Shown here: positions 34,366 to 44,518 of the stretch, in pieces
Position numbering within the stretch: position 1 is the stretch's first letter
Layout: every line of letters starts with the position of its first letter
Assembly: GCF_009649175.1 (NCBI RefSeq)
Contig: NZ_WJPO01000009.1
Coordinates: forward strand, 1-64,000
Origin: Rhodovulum strictum
GTDB taxonomy: Bacteria > Pseudomonadota > Alphaproteobacteria > Rhodobacterales > Rhodobacteraceae
DNA length: 64,000 nucleotides
Direction of reading: 5' to 3'
The notes under the pieces: model-generated
The model's database searches: none
Seen by the model: only the letters and a program-made list of their open reading frames with translations
What the model was told of the DNA's origin: nothing
Translations under genes and position numbers: made by a program

Positions 34366-35667
34366 ATGCCGGGCCAACCCTTCGTCCGCAGCCATATGCT
34401 GCCCGAACGCGCCCCTCCCGCAACCGCCGCGGGACCGCTGCTGTGGCTGCGCGAGAACCTGTTTTCCTCCTGGTTCAACGCGATCCTGACGCTGCTATCC
34501 TTGGGGTTCGTCTGGTATGTGCTGGCCCATGCGCTGCCCTGGATCGTGCAGTCGAGCTGGACCGCCAATTCGCTGACCGAATGCCGCCAGCAGATCGCCG
34601 CCAGCCACGGGCCGGGCACCTCCGGCGCCTGCTGGGCGGTGATCCGCGAACGCTATCTGCAACTGATCTTCGGCTTCTATCCCTCGCGGCTCTACTGGCG
34701 GCCGATCCTTGCCTTCGGCCTGACGCTGGCCGCGCTGGCCCCGATCCTGTTCCCCGCGCTGCCGCGCCGCCTGCTCTGGCTCTCGTCCACGGTGCCCTTC
34801 CTCGTGCCCTGGCTTTTGTGGGGTGGCTCGCTCTGGCTGCCGGTCTCGATCGCGCTGGGGGCCGTGCTGGGCTATGCCGCCCTGCGGCTTGTCACGCCGC
34901 TGGCCGGGTCGCTGGCGGGGGTGATCGCGGCGGGGCTGGTGCCGGTGCTCTGGTGGCTTTTCGGCGCCGGTCCCGCGACCGGTCTGCTGCAATCGGCACT
35001 GCCGCTGGCCATCGACAGCGTGCAAAGCCGCGCCTTCGGCGGCTTCATGCTGTCGATCACCATCGGCATCGTCGCGATCACCTGTTCGCTGCCCATCGGC
35101 ATCCTGCTGGCGCTGGGGCGGCAATCGGACCTGTTCATCGTCAAGACGCTTTGCGTCGGCTTCATCGAGTTCATCCGCGGCGTGCCGCTGATCACGCTCC
35201 TGTTCGTGGCCTCGCTCCTGCTGAACTATTTCCTGCCGCCGGGCACCAGTTTCGACATCATCCTGCGCGTCATCATCATGGTGACGCTGTTCGCCGCCGC
35301 CTACATGGCCGAGGTGATCCGCGGCGGGCTTGCCGCCCTGCCCAGGGGCCAGTACGAGGCCGCCGCCGCGCTGGGGCTGGATTACTGGAAGGCGCAGCGG
35401 CTCATCATCATGCCGCAGGCGCTGAAGATCTCGATCCCCGGCATCGTCTCGACCTTCATCGGGGTGTTCAAGGACACCACGCTGGTCTCGATCATCGGGC
35501 TTCTCGACCCGCTCGGCTTCTCCAACGCGATCCGCGCCGATACCGCCTGGAACGGCATCGTCTGGGAGCTTTACGGCTTCATCGCCGCGCTGTTCTTTGT
35601 CTTCTGCTTCGCCATGTCCCGCTATTCGATGTATCTCGAGCGCAAGCTCGCGACCGAACACCGCTGA
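34366..35667 (+). CDS. bztC: amino-acid ABC transporter permease BztC
   Basis: 433 residues. It has a long periplasmic and membrane N-terminal part ([28 protein letters not shown]) and a C-terminal permease domain with the EAA loop [20 protein letters not shown], then [20 protein letters not shown]. The start is 1 nt after the bztB stop. Together with BztB it forms the membrane channel. Confidence 0.92.
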   Translation: MPGQPFVRSHMLPERAPPATAAGPLLWLRENLFSSWFNAILTLLSLGFVWYVLAHALPWIVQSSWTANSLTECRQQIAASHGPGTSGACWAVIRERYLQLIFGFYPSRLYWRPILAFGLTLAALAPILFPALPRRLLWLSSTVPFLVPWLLWGGSLWLPVSIALGAVLGYAALRLVTPLAGSLAGVIAAGLVPVLWWLFGAGPATGLLQSALPLAIDSVQSRAFGGFMLSITIGIVAITCSLPIGILLALGRQSDLFIVKTLCVGFIEFIRGVPLITLLFVASLLLNYFLPPGTSFDIILRVIIMVTLFAAAYMAEVIRGGLAALPRGQYEAAAALGLDYWKAQRLIIMPQALKISIPGIVSTFIGVFKDTTLVSIIGLLDPLGFSNAIRADTAWNGIVWELYGFIAALFFVFCFAMSRYSMYLERKLATEHR

Positions 35668-35680
35668 GGAGGTCCGCGCC

Positions 35681-36472
35681 ATGTCCGACCCGAGCAATGC
35701 CCGCGACATCGACCGCTCGCGCATGGCCGTCCGCGACGAAGTCGCGATCCGGATCGCCGGCATGAACAAGTGGTATGGCAGCTTCCACGTCCTGCGCGAC
35801 ATCGACCTGACCGTGCATGTCGGCGAACGCATCGTGGTCTGCGGCCCCTCCGGCTCGGGCAAGTCCACCCTGATCCGCTGCATCAACCGGCTGGAGGAAC
35901 ATCAGTCGGGCAGCATCGTCGTGGACGGGATCGAACTGAGTTCGGATCTGAAGAATATCGACAAGGTGCGCTCCGAAGTCGGGATGGTGTTCCAGCATTT
36001 CAACCTCTTTCCGCATCTGACGATTCTGGAGAACTGCACGCTGGCGCCGATCTGGGTGCGCAAGGTACCCCGCAGGGAGGCCGTCGAGACGGCGATGCAT
36101 TTCCTCGAAAAGGTCCGCATCCCCGAACAGGCACTGAAATATCCCGGCCAGTTGTCGGGCGGCCAGCAGCAGCGCGTCGCGATCGCGCGCGCGCTGTGCA
36201 TGCGGCCCCGGATCATGCTGTTCGACGAACCGACTTCGGCGCTCGATCCCGAGATGATCAAGGAAGTGCTCGACACCATGATCGCGCTGGCCGAAGAGGG
36301 CATGACGATGCTGGTGGTCACCCACGAGATGGGCTTTGCCCGGCAGGTCGCGAACCGCGTGATCTTCATGGATCAGGGCCAGATCGTCGAGCAGAACGCC
36401 CCCGAGGCGTTTTTCGGCAATCCGCAATCGGACCGCACGAAACTGTTCCTGAGCCAGATCCTCGGGAATTGA
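35681..36472 (+). CDS. bztD: amino-acid ABC transporter ATPase BztD
   Basis: 263 residues. ATPase motifs are Walker [11 protein letters not shown]-loop [10 protein letters not shown], signature LSGGQQQR, Walker [15 protein letters not shown] and the H-loop [17 protein letters not shown] site precedes its ATG. It powers the Bzt transporter. A structured intergenic repeat begins 9 nt after the stop. Confidence 0.95.
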   Translation: MSDPSNARDIDRSRMAVRDEVAIRIAGMNKWYGSFHVLRDIDLTVHVGERIVVCGPSGSGKSTLIRCINRLEEHQSGSIVVDGIELSSDLKNIDKVRSEVGMVFQHFNLFPHLTILENCTLAPIWVRKVPRREAVETAMHFLEKVRIPEQALKYPGQLSGGQQQRVAIARALCMRPRIMLFDEPTSALDPEMIKEVLDTMIALAEEGMTMLVVTHEMGFARQVANRVIFMDQGQIVEQNAPEAFFGNPQSDRTKLFLSQILGN

Positions 36473-36480
36473 GGCGGGTT

Positions 36481-36560
36481 TCGGCTTGCCCTGGCAAGCC
36501 GACGCGGCCGGGGGGCGCTGCCCCCCGGAACCCCCCGGGGTATTTTGGCCAAGAAGAAGG
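36481..36560 (+). repeat. structured intergenic repeat, copy B
   Basis: Hairpin 1 is CGGCTTGCC-CT-GGCAAGCCG (36482-36501), hairpin 2 is GGGGGGC-GCT-GCCCCCC (36510-36526), and the tail includes GGGGTATTTTGGCCAAGAAG (36537-36556). The order of modules matches copies A and C. It lies after bztD and before the sigma-54 promoter of the ferredoxin gene. Confidence 0.8.
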
Positions 36561-36641
36561 GGATGTCGGCTTTGCGACGCGGATCGGACAGAAAAGCCGA
36601 CGACAGCCGGAAATAGGGGCGGTTTCGGGCATCCGGTGCCT

Positions 36642-36657
36642 TGGCATGATTCCTGCT
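36642..36657 (+). promoter_or_regulatory. sigma-54 (RpoN) promoter of the ferredoxin gene
   Basis: TGGCATGATTCCTGCT matches the -24/-12 consensus with GG and GC exactly 10 nt apart. It lies 76 nt before the ATG at 36734. Nearby upstream there is an imperfect NifA-like TGT-N10-ACG (36565-36580), but it misses one base of the consensus and may be chance. Confidence 0.65.
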
Positions 36658-36733
36658 TGGGGCGGGTAGCGAGCTTCGACCGGTTCGCCCCCCAGAGATC
36701 CGCCCGCCGGGCAGCCACAGACAGGAAAAGCAA

Positions 36734-37105
36734 ATGGCCATCGTGACTTTCTCTTCGCCGCTGATGCACAAGGACAAGGCGGTCTACGCCATCGCAGGCG
36801 ACACCAAGACCATCCTTGCCCTTGCCGAAGAGCACCGGATCCCGATTCCCTTTGAGTGCCGGGACGGAAATTGCGCGTCCTGCCTGATCGAGGTGAGCTA
36901 TGACGAGCCCGAGCGGAAGAAGGCCATCATGCTGACCGAAAAGGAAAAGACGACGCTGAAGGAGCTGGGCAAGCTGACCGCGCAGGAGATCGAGGATGCC
37001 GAGGTGCGCGACATGCCGCCCCGCTACCGGCTGGCCTGCCAGTTCATCGCGCGCGACGAGGACGTTACCATTACCTTTACCGGAACGCCCGGCGGCGCCG
37101 ATTGA
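36734..37105 (+). CDS. [2Fe-2S] ferredoxin (FdxD-like)
   Basis: 123 residues, plant-type ferredoxin fold. Cysteine ligands are in FECRDGNCASCLIEV (three) with the fourth in YRLACQFIA. The insertion between (EKEKTTLKELGKLTAQEIED) is typical of FdxD-like proteins in Rhodobacter. FdxD of R. capsulatus is linked to nitrogen fixation and RpoN, and the sigma-54 promoter here agrees. No nif gene is in the window, so a nitrogen-related role is inferred. AGGAAAAG precedes the start. Confidence 0.8.
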   Translation: MAIVTFSSPLMHKDKAVYAIAGDTKTILALAEEHRIPIPFECRDGNCASCLIEVSYDEPERKKAIMLTEKEKTTLKELGKLTAQEIEDAEVRDMPPRYRLACQFIARDEDVTITFTGTPGGAD

Positions 37106-37124
37106 GGTGCGGCTTCCGGCCGGG

Positions 37125-37631
37125 TCAGGGAGTGATGTCGCGCGGTGTGACGAACTCGACGACCCGGCCGGTGCCCGGGATGACCTCGCTCCAGTCGGCG
37201 GCGTCGAATTCGGCCACCAGCGTCGCACAGGTTGGATAGGTCACAAAACGCTGCGTTCCAGGCGGCCGCTGCAACAGCCGCGCGGCGAATTCGGCAATGC
37301 CGGGATTGTGGCCGAGCATCAGGACCGGCGATGCGGCGCAATGCTTCAGCACGTCCAGCATGCGTTGCGCAGGCGCGTGGTAAAGAGCGGGATCGCGCCG
37401 CATCACCGCGCAATCGCCCAGCACCGGGGCCATCAGTTCCCAGGTCTCGACCGTGCGCCGCGCGGTCGAGGCGACCACCTCGGCCGGGACATGCCCACGC
37501 GCGGCCAGCCATTCGGCGATCCGGGGGGCGGCGTCGCGGCCGCGCGCGTTCAGCGGGCGGTCATGGTCATCCTGCCCCGGGTCGTCCCAGCTCGATTTCG
37601 CATGGCGGACCAGGATCAGGCGCAGGGTCAT
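37125..37631 (-). CDS. SixA-type histidine phosphatase family protein
   Basis: 168 residues from ATG 37631; an in-frame ATG at 37667 adds 12 residues and neither has a strong ribosome site. The RHG active-site motif (LILVRHAKSSWDDPGQDDHD, then RPLNARG) and the second histidine (VLMLGHNPGI) identify a phosphohistidine phosphatase of the SixA/phosphoglycerate mutase superfamily. E. coli SixA removes phosphate from phosphotransfer domains. The partner here is unknown. Confidence 0.85.
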   Translation of the reverse strand: MTLRLILVRHAKSSWDDPGQDDHDRPLNARGRDAAPRIAEWLAARGHVPAEVVASTARRTVETWELMAPVLGDCAVMRRDPALYHAPAQRMLDVLKHCAASPVLMLGHNPGIAEFAARLLQRPPGTQRFVTYPTCATLVAEFDAADWSEVIPGTGRVVEFVTPRDITP

Positions 37632-37691
37632 CGGCGGGCCGTCTTGCTGCTCGTCGGGTGGGGGCATCCTGTCACAGCTTTCCCGGGCCGA

Positions 37692-38552
37692 CTAGCCCGT
37701 TTGACGCGGCGCGCGGATCAGCGATCCCGCCCCGTGATCGGTGAAAAGTTCCAGAAGACAGGCGTTCGGCGCGCGCCCGTCCAGGATCACCACGGCCCGC
37801 ACACCGCCTTCGATGGCGGCCAGCGCGGTTTCGGTCTTGGGGATCATGCCGCCCGCGATCACGCCTTCTTCGGTCAGCGCGCGGATATGGTCGGGCGTCA
37901 GTTCGGTCACCACCTCGCCGCCCGCATCCTTGACCCCGGCCACATCGGTCAGCAGCAGGAGCCGGTCGGCCTTGAGTGCAGCGGCAATCGCACCCGCCGC
38001 GGTGTCGCCATTGACGTTGAAGGTCTCGCCCTCGCGGCCCGCACCGATGGGGGCCACGACCGGGATCATGCCCGCGTCGAACAGGCTGTGCAGCACGCGG
38101 GGGTTCACCTCCGACGGTGTGCCGACATAGCCCAGCGAGGCGTCGGTCTGATCGCAGATCATCAGCCCGCCATCCTTGCCCGACAGCCCCACCGCACGGC
38201 CGCCCTGATCGTTGATCGCCTGCACGATGCGCTTGTTCACGCGGCCCGAGAGGACCATTTCCACCACCTCGACGGTGGCGGCGTCGGTCACCCGCTTGCC
38301 GCGCACGAACTCGGACTGCACGCCAAGCCTGGCCAGCATCTCGTTGATCATCGGCCCGCCGCCATGCACCACAACCGGGTTCACGCCGACCTGGCGCATC
38401 AGGACGACATCGCGCGCGAAACTCTCCATCTCCTTGTCGTCGCCCATGGCATGGCCGCCGAACTTGATGACGACGATGGCGCCCGTATAGCGCTGAAGAT
38501 AGGGAAGCGCCTCGGACAGCGTCCGGGCGGTGGCGATCCAGTCGCGATTCAT
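37692..38552 (-). CDS. argB: acetylglutamate kinase
   Basis: 286 residues, the usual length. Recognisable are [31 protein letters not shown], the [20 protein letters not shown] segment, the [20 protein letters not shown] nucleotide region and [10 protein letters not shown]. It phosphorylates N-acetylglutamate in arginine synthesis and is usually feedback-inhibited by arginine. The start at 38552 gives the conserved [16 protein letters not shown]; an upstream ATG at 38570 would add six residues. Confidence 0.96.
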   Translation of the reverse strand: MNRDWIATARTLSEALPYLQRYTGAIVVIKFGGHAMGDDKEMESFARDVVLMRQVGVNPVVVHGGGPMINEMLARLGVQSEFVRGKRVTDAATVEVVEMVLSGRVNKRIVQAINDQGGRAVGLSGKDGGLMICDQTDASLGYVGTPSEVNPRVLHSLFDAGMIPVVAPIGAGREGETFNVNGDTAAGAIAAALKADRLLLLTDVAGVKDAGGEVVTELTPDHIRALTEEGVIAGGMIPKTETALAAIEGGVRAVVILDGRAPNACLLELFTDHGAGSLIRAPRQTG

Positions 38553-38683
38553 GGCGGTCTGTTTTCTCATCTGGCATGTCCGGCTTCTGGGCGCATGTGT
38601 TATCCCGCCCGGACCCGCGCGCCAAGGGTGATTGTCTTTTTGCAATGCGCGCGTAGGGTTGCGCGGCCAGAGGGAAATGCGCG

Positions 38684-39415
38684 ATGGACCAGAAGATCCT
38701 GCTCTTGACCGGTGCAAGCCGGGGAATCGGCCATGCCACGGTCAAACGCTTCTCGGCCGAGGGATGGCGGGTTCTGACCTGTTCGCGCCAGCCCTTCGAC
38801 CCGCGCTGCCCCTGGCCCGGCGGGGCCGAGAACCATATCCAGATCGACCTGGCCGATGCCGCCGCGACGAAACGCGCGATCGAGGTGATCCGCGGCAAGC
38901 TGCCCGAGGGCAAGTTGCATGCGCTGGTCAACAATGCCGGGATCTCGCCCAAGACGGAAACGGGCGGGCGGCTGAACACGCTGGAAACCGACCTGCGCAC
39001 CTGGGGACATGTGTTCAACGTGAACTTCTTTGCCTCGATCGTTCTGGCGCGCGGGCTTCAGGATGAACTTGTCGCGGCGAAAGGTGCGGTCGTGAACGTG
39101 ACCTCGATCGCGGGCAGCCGGGTGCATCCCTTTGCGGGTGCGGCCTATGCCACGTCCAAGGCCGCGCTGGCCGCGCTGACCCGCGAGATGGCGCATGATT
39201 TCGGGCCGCTGGGGGTCAGGGTGAACGCCATCGCACCGGGCGAGGTCGATACCTCTATCCTGTCGCCCGGTACCGAAAGGATCGTCGAGACCCTGCCCTT
39301 GCGCCGCCTTGGCCAGCCCGACGAGGTGGCAAGCGTGATCCATTTCCTCTGTTCCGACGAGTCGAGCTATGTCACCGGAACCGAGATCGAGGTGAATGCC
39401 GGGCAGCACGTCTGA
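38684..39415 (+). CDS. short-chain dehydrogenase/reductase
   Basis: 243 residues of classical SDR type. The cofactor motif is [11 protein letters not shown], followed by NNAGIS, catalytic Ser in VNVTSIAGS, and YATSK. The C-terminal [20 protein letters not shown], then [17 protein letters not shown] are standard. It is a NAD(P)-dependent oxidoreductase of unknown substrate. It is convergent with engB, which begins 12 nt after its stop. Confidence 0.9.
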   Translation: MDQKILLLTGASRGIGHATVKRFSAEGWRVLTCSRQPFDPRCPWPGGAENHIQIDLADAAATKRAIEVIRGKLPEGKLHALVNNAGISPKTETGGRLNTLETDLRTWGHVFNVNFFASIVLARGLQDELVAAKGAVVNVTSIAGSRVHPFAGAAYATSKAALAALTREMAHDFGPLGVRVNAIAPGEVDTSILSPGTERIVETLPLRRLGQPDEVASVIHFLCSDESSYVTGTEIEVNAGQHV

Positions 39416-39426
39416 GGCCGGTGGCC

Positions 39427-40080
39427 TCAGCCGATGCCCGCGATGATCGCGCGCAGCGTGGCGATGCCGTCGCCCTTTTCCGACGAGGTCAGCACGATTT
39501 CGGGAAAGGCCGCCGGGTGGCGGGCCAGCGCGCCGCGCACCTGGTCCAGCACCTTCTCGCGGTCCTTGTCCTTCACCTTGTCGGCCTTGGTCATCACCAC
39601 CTGAAAGGTCACCGCCGCCCCGTCGAGCAGGCGCAGGATCTCCTCGTCCACCGCCTTGACCCCATGGCGCGTGTCGATCAGCACGAAGGCGCGGCGCAGG
39701 GTCTGGCGGCCCGCCAGATAGGCCTTGAGCAGCCGCTGCCATTTCTCGACCACCGCCACCGGCGCCTCGGCATAGCCATAGCCGGGCAGGTCCACCAGGT
39801 AATGGCGCTCGCCCAGGGTGAAGTAGTTGATTTCCTGCGTGCGCCCCGGCGTGTTCGAGGCCCGCGCCAGCGCCTTGCGCCCTGTCAGCGCGTTGATCAG
39901 GCTCGACTTGCCCACATTCGAGCGGCCCGCGAAACAGATCTCGGCTCGGTCGGCAGGCGGCAGCCCGTCCATCGCGACCACGCCTTTCAGGAAATCGACG
40001 GGTCCGGCGAACAGCTTGCGCCCGTATTCGGCGGCCTCTGTGTCGGGCTCGGGGGCCAGCGGGAAGGGCAGGGTGGTCAT
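39427..40080 (-). CDS. engB: ribosome biogenesis GTPase YihA/EngB
   Basis: 217 residues. GTPase motifs: G1 AGRSNVGKSS, G2 NTPGRTQ, G3 VDLPGYG, G4 MTKADKV, G5 TSSEKGDG. It is required for large-subunit assembly. The start overlaps the upstream acetyltransferase stop by 4 nt, as part of the operon running yidC, MOSC gene, acetyltransferase, engB. Confidence 0.95.
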   Translation of the reverse strand: MTTLPFPLAPEPDTEAAEYGRKLFAGPVDFLKGVVAMDGLPPADRAEICFAGRSNVGKSSLINALTGRKALARASNTPGRTQEINYFTLGERHYLVDLPGYGYAEAPVAVVEKWQRLLKAYLAGRQTLRRAFVLIDTRHGVKAVDEEILRLLDGAAVTFQVVMTKADKVKDKDREKVLDQVRGALARHPAAFPEIVLTSSEKGDGIATLRAIIAGIG

Positions 40081-40715
40081 CGTGCGGCCTCCAGCGCGGT
40101 CAGGTCGCTGCCGCGTATGGCGTTCAGGTTGCGGTCGATCTTTTCGGTTGGCCAGTCCCACCACGCGATGGCCAGAAGCCGCGCGATGGTGGCGTCGTCG
40201 AAGCGGCGCCGAACCTCGCGCGCGGGATTGCCGACGACCACGGCATAGGGCCGTACGTCGGAGGCGACCACCGCCCCAGCGGCGATGATCGCACCCGCGC
40301 CGATGGTCACGCCCGGTATCAGCCGCGCCTCGGTTCCGATCCAGACATCGGGGCCGATCACGGTGTCGCCGCGGTTCTCGGCTTCCCATGTCGCGGGGTC
40401 GAACCCCTGTTCCCACCCGCCGCCGAAGATGTTGAACGGAAAGGTGGAAAAGCCCGACATCGCATGGGTGCCGCCATTCATGTGGATCTGCACGCCATGG
40501 GCAATGGCAACGAAATCGCCGATCACCAGCCGGTCGCCGACGAAATCGAAATGATGCAGCACGTTGCGGTCAAAGAAATCGCCGGTTTGGTGGCGGTCGT
40601 CGTAATAGGAATAGCGCCCCACGGCGACATTGGCGCGCCCCTCGGCCAGCGGACGCAGGAAGGTAACGGCGGGGGCCGCCGCCATCGGGTGCAGGCGGTT
40701 CGGATCGGGGGCCAT
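40077..40715 (-). CDS. hexapeptide-repeat acetyltransferase (CatB/xenobiotic type)
   Basis: 212 residues. Left-handed beta-helix repeats are evident (VIGDFVAIAHGVQIHMNGGT; TVIGPDVWIGTEARLIPGVT; IGAGAIIAAGAVVASDVRPY), with the catalytic His in AHGV or GGTHAM. The conserved GNPAREVRRRF end and WWDWP are typical of the xenobiotic acetyltransferase/CatB family, which includes chloramphenicol acetyltransferases. The start at 40715 overlaps the stop of the MOSC gene. Natural substrate unknown; resistance should not be assumed. Confidence 0.85.
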   Translation of the reverse strand: MAPDPNRLHPMAAAPAVTFLRPLAEGRANVAVGRYSYYDDRHQTGDFFDRNVLHHFDFVGDRLVIGDFVAIAHGVQIHMNGGTHAMSGFSTFPFNIFGGGWEQGFDPATWEAENRGDTVIGPDVWIGTEARLIPGVTIGAGAIIAAGAVVASDVRPYAVVVGNPAREVRRRFDDATIARLLAIAWWDWPTEKIDRNLNAIRGSDLTALEAAR

Positions 40716-41461
40716 CAGAGCAGCTCCACCCGGTCGTCCAGCGCCACGCGCCCGCCGGCGACCACCTTTGCATAGACGCCCAGATCGGTATGGCCCCAAT
40801 GCGAGTCCAGTACGCCCAGCGTGTCGGTATCGCGCTTGCCGGTCTCGGGGTTGACGGTGGTTGCCATGCAACGCCCGATCCGCTCGCAGATCTCGACCTC
40901 GGCCGCGCCCAGACGCAGCCGCCGGCCGATCCAGTCGAATTCTTCCCAGGGGGCCAAACCTTCGACCCAGAAATTCCCGCGAAACCGCCGCGGATCAAGC
41001 GGGCGGCCCACCGCATCCGACAGTGCCCGCAGCGAGGACAGGCCCAGAATGCTGACCGAGGGGAAATCGGTATCGGTCATCCCCCGCCCCGGCACCCGCA
41101 CGATTCGTACCGGGGCCGCGCGGTCCGCGGGCATCAGCGGCGCCACCCAGTCGAGAAAGGCCGCGGCCTCGCGGTCGGGGGAAAAGGTCAGGTCGGGCCG
41201 CGCCGGATGGCTCAGCGTCACGGTTTCCGCCGCCTCGTCCAGCCGCGCCATGATCGCCATCAGTTCCGGCGCCTTCGCCCCGCGCGAGAAATTCGCACAT
41301 GGCGCCCAATCGGTACCATCGGTGCGGGCGGCGTCATGCGCCACCGCCCATTCCCTGTCCCAGGGCAGCGGGCGCCCCGGCTCCAGCGTGACTGCCCCGA
41401 GCGCCTCTGCACCGTGCCCCTTGACGGGATGGCGCCAGATTTGCGCGAGGCGGGCCGTCAT
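40715..41461 (-). CDS. MOSC-domain protein
   Basis: 248 residues. The N-terminal MOSC_N-like beta barrel begins LAQIWRHPVKGHGAEALGAV and the C-terminal MOSC part includes RFRGNFWVEGLAPWEEFDWI and the cysteine region EVEICERIGRCMATTVNPET. MOSC domains bind sulfur or molybdenum cofactor intermediates and include mARC- and YiiM-like enzymes. The ATG overlaps the end of yidC and its stop overlaps the acetyltransferase, so the genes are coupled. Substrate unknown. Confidence 0.85.
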   Translation of the reverse strand: MTARLAQIWRHPVKGHGAEALGAVTLEPGRPLPWDREWAVAHDAARTDGTDWAPCANFSRGAKAPELMAIMARLDEAAETVTLSHPARPDLTFSPDREAAAFLDWVAPLMPADRAAPVRIVRVPGRGMTDTDFPSVSILGLSSLRALSDAVGRPLDPRRFRGNFWVEGLAPWEEFDWIGRRLRLGAAEVEICERIGRCMATTVNPETGKRDTDTLGVLDSHWGHTDLGVYAKVVAGGRVALDDRVELL

Positions 41462-43326
41462 TTCTTGCTCGGCTCGGGCTTCTTCTTCTGGAAGCTCGAT
41501 CGGATATTGCCGAACACGTCCGGTTTGTAGCCATGGCTGCGCATGATCACGTATTGCTGGACGAAGGTGATCAGGTTGTTCGCGATCCAGTAGATGATCA
41601 GGCCAGAGGCAAAGCCGCCCAGCATGAACATGAAGATCCAGGGCAGCCAGGCAAAGACCATGGCCTGGGTCGGATCGGTCGGCATCGGGTTCAGCTTCTG
41701 TTGCAGCCACATCGAGACGCCGAAGATCAGCGGCAGGATACCGATGAAGACCAGCGCCAGGATCGAGCCGGGCACCGGCGCATCCCAGGGCAGCAGCCCG
41801 AACAGGTTGAAGATCGAGGACGGGTCAGGCGCCGACAGATCCTTGATCCAGCCGATCCAGGGCGCATGCCGCAGTTCGATGGTGACGAAGATCACCTTGT
41901 AGAGCGAGAAGAAGATCGGGATCTGCACCAGCAGCGGCAGACAGCCCGCCGCCGGGTTCACCTTTTCCTTCTTGTAAAGCGCCATCATCTCCTGCTGAAG
42001 CTTCTGGCGGTCGTCGCCTGCGCGCTCCTTGATCTTCTCCATCTCGGGCTGAAGTTCCTTCATCTTCGCCATCGAGGTGTAGGACTTGTAGGCCAGCGGC
42101 AGCACCGCAGCCTTGATGATCAGCGTCAGCGCGATGATCGCCCAGCCCATCGCACCGGCCACGCCCAGTTGCACCAGGCTCGCATGCAGCCAGTGCAGCA
42201 GCCAGAAGATCGGCTTGGTGAAGAAGAAGAACCAGCCCCAGTCGATCGAGTCGATGAAGCGGTAGATACCCTGCTCGCGCTCGTAGCCGCGGATCGTCTC
42301 CCACTCCTTGGCACCGGCAAACAGCATCGATTCCGAGGTCACGCTTTCGCCCGGCGCCAGCGTGAACAGCGGCATGCGGGTTTCCACCTGATAGATGTCC
42401 GCGCCCTCGACATATTTCACGACCGAGGTGAATGGCTGGCCCGGCTGCGGGATCAGCGTCGTCATCCAGTACTTGTCAGTGAAGCCGATCCAGCCGTTCT
42501 GCTCGACCGGCACGATCTCGGCGCGCGCGGCCTCGCGGTCCATGAAGGACAGGTCGACCAGCTTCTTGTATTTCAGTTCCGACAGCTCGTTGTCGGCCTG
42601 CCGTACAACGCCCTCGTGCAGGATGAAGAAGTTCACCGTGTCAGGCTTGCCATGACGCGCGACGATGCCATAGGGCGCCAGACGCACGGTCTCGCCGCTG
42701 CGGTTCTCGACGCTCTGCGCGATGGTGAACAGGTAATCCTCGTCCACGCTGATCGTGCGGCGGAAGACCAGCCCGGCGCCGTTGTCCCAGACCAGCGTCA
42801 CGGGACGGTTCACCCCAAGCGTGCTGCCGCTCTCGACGGTCCATTCGGTATTGGCGCCCGGCACCTGCTCATAGCTCAACTGCCCGGCCGGGGCCCAGCC
42901 ATGCAGCGCGTAATAGGGGCGCGCGCTGCCGACCGGCGACAAGAGCCCGACAATGCCCGAATCCGGGTCGATCGTCTCGTTGTAATCCTTCAGCGCAAGC
43001 TGGTCGATCCGCCCCCCCAGCAGCGAGATCGCCCCGGTCAGGCGCGGGGTGTCGATCTCGAGCCGCGGCACATCGGTCCCGGGGGCGGTTTCGGCGGCGG
43101 CCGCGGGCGGTGCCTCTCCGGTGGTGGCGGCAGGCGGCGTCAGTGCCATGCCGGGCACGGCGCTTTCGGCGGGCGTGCCAGGAACGGCCTCGCTGCTTTC
43201 GACCGCAACCTGCTCGGGTTCGGGGAACCACTCGGGCATGACCCTCGGCCCGACGGTGTACCACAGAAGGATCACCAGAAAGCTCAGCGCCGTCGCAAAG
43301 AGAAGGTTCTTGCCTTGTTCGTCCAT
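41458..43326 (-). CDS. yidC: membrane protein insertase YidC
   Basis: 622 residues. An N-terminal helix (LLFATALSFLVILLWYTVGP) precedes the large periplasmic beta-supersandwich domain with a proline/alanine-rich linker (about 40-90). The conserved insertase core follows: helices with MGWAIIALTLIIKAAVLPLA, YKSYTSMAKMKELQPEMEKI, a coiled coil, and C-terminal helices ending in a basic tail. It inserts proteins into the inner membrane with or without SecYEG. The start at 43326 matches the usual MDEQNKN form. Confidence 0.96.
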   Translation of the reverse strand: MDEQGKNLLFATALSFLVILLWYTVGPRVMPEWFPEPEQVAVESSEAVPGTPAESAVPGMALTPPAATTGEAPPAAAAETAPGTDVPRLEIDTPRLTGAISLLGGRIDQLALKDYNETIDPDSGIVGLLSPVGSARPYYALHGWAPAGQLSYEQVPGANTEWTVESGSTLGVNRPVTLVWDNGAGLVFRRTISVDEDYLFTIAQSVENRSGETVRLAPYGIVARHGKPDTVNFFILHEGVVRQADNELSELKYKKLVDLSFMDREAARAEIVPVEQNGWIGFTDKYWMTTLIPQPGQPFTSVVKYVEGADIYQVETRMPLFTLAPGESVTSESMLFAGAKEWETIRGYEREQGIYRFIDSIDWGWFFFFTKPIFWLLHWLHASLVQLGVAGAMGWAIIALTLIIKAAVLPLAYKSYTSMAKMKELQPEMEKIKERAGDDRQKLQQEMMALYKKEKVNPAAGCLPLLVQIPIFFSLYKVIFVTIELRHAPWIGWIKDLSAPDPSSIFNLFGLLPWDAPVPGSILALVFIGILPLIFGVSMWLQQKLNPMPTDPTQAMVFAWLPWIFMFMLGGFASGLIIYWIANNLITFVQQYVIMRSHGYKPDVFGNIRSSFQKKKPEPSKK

Positions 43327-43457
43327 GGGAAACCGCCGCCCTGTCCGTTGGAGGTGTGCGTGGTTCAACAGATTGCGCCCGGCGAGGTCAAGCGGTTTTG
43401 CCGACGCATGCGGGCGGGTTCGCGCCTGCCTGTCCCCGCGCCCGGCGCATCGCTGTC

Positions 43458-43500
43458 CCGGACACGAACAGTCCGGCTTTCCTCTTGGCAAAAATACCCA
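43458..43500 (-). repeat. partial structured repeat, copy D
   Basis: Read on the minus strand it has the tail module TGGGTATTTTTGCCAAGAGG (43500-43481), related to copies A-C, followed by a short hairpin CCGGAC-N7-GTCCGG. Hairpin 2 is missing. It lies between ttcA and yidC. Confidence 0.55.
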
Positions 43501-43528
43501 AATCTCGACCGTGCGGCCAGGCGCGCCG

Positions 43529-44389
43529 TCAGGGCAGGGGCGGGACGTTTCCGGCTGCGGGGGCGGGCCGCGTCAGCCCCGCGAAATCGAACAGCGCCGG
43601 GTCAAGAAGGTGTGAGGGTCGCGCGTTCATCAGCGCGCGGAACATCTTCTGGCGGCGGCCGGGATGGTTCGCCTCCCACTGGTCGAGCAGCGCCTTGACC
43701 TGCATCCGCTGCAACCCGTCCTGGCTGCCGCACAGGTTGCAGGGGATCACCGGATAGTTCATCGCGCGCGCGAAGCGTTCGCAATCTGCCTCGGCGACAT
43801 GGGCCAGCGGGCGATAGACGAACAGATCGCCTTCCTCGTTCACCAACTTGGGCGGCATCGTTGCCAGCCGCGAGCCATGGAAAAGGTTCATGAAAAAGGT
43901 TTCAAGGATGTCGTCGCGATGATGGCCCAGCACGATGGCCGAACAGCCTTCCTCGCGAGCGATCCGGTAAAGATGGCCGCGCCGCAGCCGTGAGCAGAGC
44001 GCGCAATAGGTCCGGCCTTCGGGCACCTTGTCCATCACGATGGAAAAGGTGTCGCGATACTCGATCCGGTGCGGCACCCCCATTCGGGTCAGGAACTCGG
44101 GCAGCACGGTCGCCGGAAAGCCCGGCTGGCCCTGGTCGAGATTGCAGGCCAGAAGGTCCACGGGCAACAGCCCGCGCCATTGCAATTCGTGAAGCGCGGC
44201 CAGCAGCGTGAAGCTGTCCTTGCCGCCAGACAGGCAGATCAGCCAGCGCGCGCCGCGTTCGATCATGCCGTATTGCTCGATCGCCTCGCGGGTCTGGCGC
44301 ACGATCCGCTTGCGCAGCTTGCGGAACTCGATCGAAGAGGGCGCACCGAAGAACAGCGGGTGGATATCGTCTTCGGCATCGTCAAGCAT
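43529..44389 (-). CDS. ttcA: tRNA 2-thiocytidine(32) synthetase
   Basis: 286 residues. The PP-loop [12 protein letters not shown] and the two CxxC pairs ([12 protein letters not shown] and [12 protein letters not shown]) are the TtcA signature; the cysteines hold a [4Fe-4S] cluster. GHHRDD is also conserved. It thiolates C32 in certain tRNAs. Start ATG at 44389 ([20 protein letters not shown]). Confidence 0.95.
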   Translation of the reverse strand: MLDDAEDDIHPLFFGAPSSIEFRKLRKRIVRQTREAIEQYGMIERGARWLICLSGGKDSFTLLAALHELQWRGLLPVDLLACNLDQGQPGFPATVLPEFLTRMGVPHRIEYRDTFSIVMDKVPEGRTYCALCSRLRRGHLYRIAREEGCSAIVLGHHRDDILETFFMNLFHGSRLATMPPKLVNEEGDLFVYRPLAHVAEADCERFARAMNYPVIPCNLCGSQDGLQRMQVKALLDQWEANHPGRRQKMFRALMNARPSHLLDPALFDFAGLTRPAPAAGNVPPLP

Positions 44390-44518
44390 GGCGCGCGCAT
44401 CCTGGGGTCGGAATTGCACGCCATATCGCAAGCGCCGGGCCGCGCGTAAAGTCCTTTGCGATTCGCGCCTTCGGGGCGAGAGTGGGGCGTCCTTGCAGGC
44501 TACGGGAGAAGATAGGCC

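Noticed and set aside
40077-40715. Chloramphenicol resistance gene
   Set aside because: The hexapeptide acetyltransferase belongs to a broad family and sits in a housekeeping operon; no basis for resistance.
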